Shown piece by piece: positions 51,789-52,967 of a stretch of 52,967 bases of DNA. Every line of letters begins with the position of its first letter. The stretch's first letter is position 1. Made by a program: the position numbers and the translations under genes. The stretch comes from Lachnospiraceae bacterium (GTDB taxonomy: Bacteria; Bacillota; Clostridia; Lachnospirales; Lachnospiraceae), in NCBI GenBank assembly GCA_017434885.1, contig JAFSGE010000031.1, forward strand, positions 1-52,967, in the 5' to 3' direction. Below the pieces are notes generated by a model. The model did no database searches, was not told the origin of the DNA, and saw only the letters and a list, made by a program, of their open reading frames with translations.

Positions 51789-52580
51789 GAAGGACAGAGT
51801 GGAGAGGAGTATGCAAAGCAACGTTTGATGATAGGGCTAAAATATGGTGTGTTTGTACTTGCTGCCTTTGCAGTATTTCGGGGAGTGCTTGTAACGGTAA
51901 GTAGCAGTGTCACTGTAAGCAACAGCGTGAACGGTAAGGAACTTCCGATTTATTGTGTGGAATGTGAAGAACCTAAAATTGCGCTCACATTTGATGCTGC
52001 GTGGGGGAATGAAGACACTTCACAGATTCTTGAAATTTTGAAGAAACATGATGTAAAAGTAACATTTTTTATGACAGGTGGTTGGGTAGAAAAGTATCCT
52101 GATGATGTGAAAGCAATTCTGGCAGCAGGTCATGACCTCGGAAACCACAGTGAAAATCATAAAAATATGAGTCAGCTCTCCGATGAAAAAAAGAAAGAAG
52201 AACTTTTGAAAGTGCATGAGAAGGTGCGAACACTGACCGGATATGAAATGTTTCTGTTCAGACCGCCTTATGGGGATTATGATAATGCGGTGATAAAGAC
52301 AGCGAAAGAGTGCGGATATTATACAATTCAGTGGGATGTTGATTCTCTCGACTGGAAAGATTACGGAACAGACTCCATTATCAAAACCGTATGCGAGCAC
52401 AAGCACCTCGGTAACGGAACCATTATTCTTTGTCACAACGGTGCCAAGTACACGGCTCAGGCACTTGATACATTGATTACAACATTAAAGGAAAAAGGGT
52501 ACATTTTCGTACCGGTGTCGGAGCTGATTTATAAAGAAGGGTATCATATGAACTATGAAGGACGACAGGTCAGAAATTAA
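51726..52580 (+). CDS. Membrane-anchored polysaccharide deacetylase (NodB domain)
   Basis: A 284-residue protein: a basic cytoplasmic start, one membrane anchor (about 41-60, YGVFVLAAFAVFRGVLVTV), then an extracellular NodB domain (about 80-270). Motif 1 is ALTFDAAWG (Asp pair reduced, as in PdaB-like proteins), motif 2 HSENH gives the two metal His residues, then RPPYGDYD, WDVDSLDW and ILCHNG with the late His. This matches peptidoglycan/chitin deacetylases of the sporulation PdaB-like type. The GTG at 51726 is chosen from alignment with the duplicated leader and a GGGGG stretch eight bases upstream; the GTG at 51711 is inside the terminator stem. Confidence 0.9.
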   Translation: MKKYREYIDRIRSIRLFPQRQEGQSGEEYAKQRLMIGLKYGVFVLAAFAVFRGVLVTVSSSVTVSNSVNGKELPIYCVECEEPKIALTFDAAWGNEDTSQILEILKKHDVKVTFFMTGGWVEKYPDDVKAILAAGHDLGNHSENHKNMSQLSDEKKKEELLKVHEKVRTLTGYEMFLFRPPYGDYDNAVIKTAKECGYYTIQWDVDSLDWKDYGTDSIIKTVCEHKHLGNGTIILCHNGAKYTAQALDTLITTLKEKGYIFVPVSELIYKEGYHMNYEGRQVRN

Positions 52581-52967
52581 AATATTTGGAAAAAAGTGTA
52601 TACTTACGATTTGCCGTGATGTAAGTTTTAAAGGTATTAGCTTTGAAAAAACTGCATGAGAACGGCGATATGGAAATTGCATGGAAAATATAAAAAGTGT
52701 AATAATTTTATATTTTATTAAAACGAAAACTTTAATTTTAATTGATGCAGATTAAAATTAAAGTTTTTGTTATTTTCGAGAACTTTTCTTTTTGTGGAAA
52801 AACATCGTTTTTACGGGGCGAAATAGCATTTTTTGAAAGAAGAAAATGTGGGTATGTTTTGAAAGTAGGACGTTTAATTATTTTGAATTAAAATATAAAT
52901 TTGGGGATTTCATTAATAATACGGACTTTTGGATGAGAATGTGGTAATATTTAATTTGTAAAGTTAG
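52581..52967 (+). other. AT-rich tail of the window without a clear gene
   Basis: After the deacetylase stop, one frame reads protein-like (52581-52661, ending KGISFEKTA) but has no start site. Another from TTG 52644 reads 16 codons to a stop near 52692. These may be fragments of a decayed gene. Beyond the terminator at 52726 the sequence to 52967 shows only AT-rich DNA, probably the upstream region of a gene outside the window. Confidence 0.4.
52726..52768 (+). terminator. Long AT-rich intrinsic terminator
   Basis: AAAACTTTAATTTTAAT (52726-52742) pairs perfectly over 17 bp with ATTAAAATTAAAGTTTT (52751-52767), loop of eight, then a T. On the other strand the left arm also gives a T run, so it may work in both directions. 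Confidence 0.8.

Overview
This window looks like chromosomal DNA of a gut-type Lachnospiraceae (Clostridia). The base composition is moderately AT-rich, Shine-Dalgarno sites are strong (AGGAGG), and intrinsic terminators are common. The gene families are those of fibre-degrading Firmicutes: LplB/YtcP-type sugar permeases without a local ATPase, YesM/YesN two-component pairs, and GH67, GH8 and GH3 enzymes. No rRNA, tRNA or CRISPR array was seen.

Layout. 1-3.1 kb: a partial minus-strand gene, a tyrosine recombinase, and an S8 subtilase-like protein whose nucleophile serine is replaced by glycine. 3.1-31.2 kb: a large glucuronoxylan/xylo-oligosaccharide utilization locus. It has an SGNH-type acetylesterase, a 1165-residue GH2 enzyme, two complete ABC importer cores (permease-permease-lipoprotein and lipoprotein-permease-permease), an AraC regulator, and a GH3 - GH67 alpha-glucuronidase - GH8 reducing-end exo-oligoxylanase run that continues into a YesM kinase and YesN regulator. 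It ends with a chemoreceptor and a diguanylate cyclase that carries a LacI-type sugar-sensing domain. None of the hydrolases has a signal peptide. The picture is therefore import of acetylated, methylglucuronate-decorated xylo-oligosaccharides followed by stepwise cytosolic hydrolysis, with chemotaxis and c-di-GMP output coupled to sugar sensing.

31.2-35.2 kb: a divergent signal-peptidase-II-like protein, small ORFs, an isoprenylcysteine-methyltransferase-like membrane protein, a MerR/TipAS regulator, and a GntR(YtrA)-ABC operon behind a promoter with a perfect inverted-repeat operator. 35.2-40.1 kb: a LacI-controlled pentose operon (LacI, xylulokinase-type FGGY kinase, DUF4867 protein, L-fucose/L-arabinose-isomerase-like protein). 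40.1-47.6 kb: MATE transporter, a second GH2 enzyme, YlmH-like S4 protein, AEC transporter, peptidase T and a TSUP permease.

47.6-52.6 kb is the most unusual part. Two paralogous AAA+ ATPase/DUF4143 genes, each with a C-terminal PD-(D/E)XK-like signature, are each preceded by a tandem array of a short CAGAAA-type motif repeated at a 33-bp period that runs into the ribosome-binding site. The second gene lies between two 107-bp direct repeats (three mismatches). These repeats contain the terminator and first 21 codons of the neighbouring polysaccharide deacetylase gene, so this ATPase gene appears to have arrived as a discrete cassette, leaving a truncated deacetylase start on its left side. 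Small gene remnants lie between the two ATPase genes.
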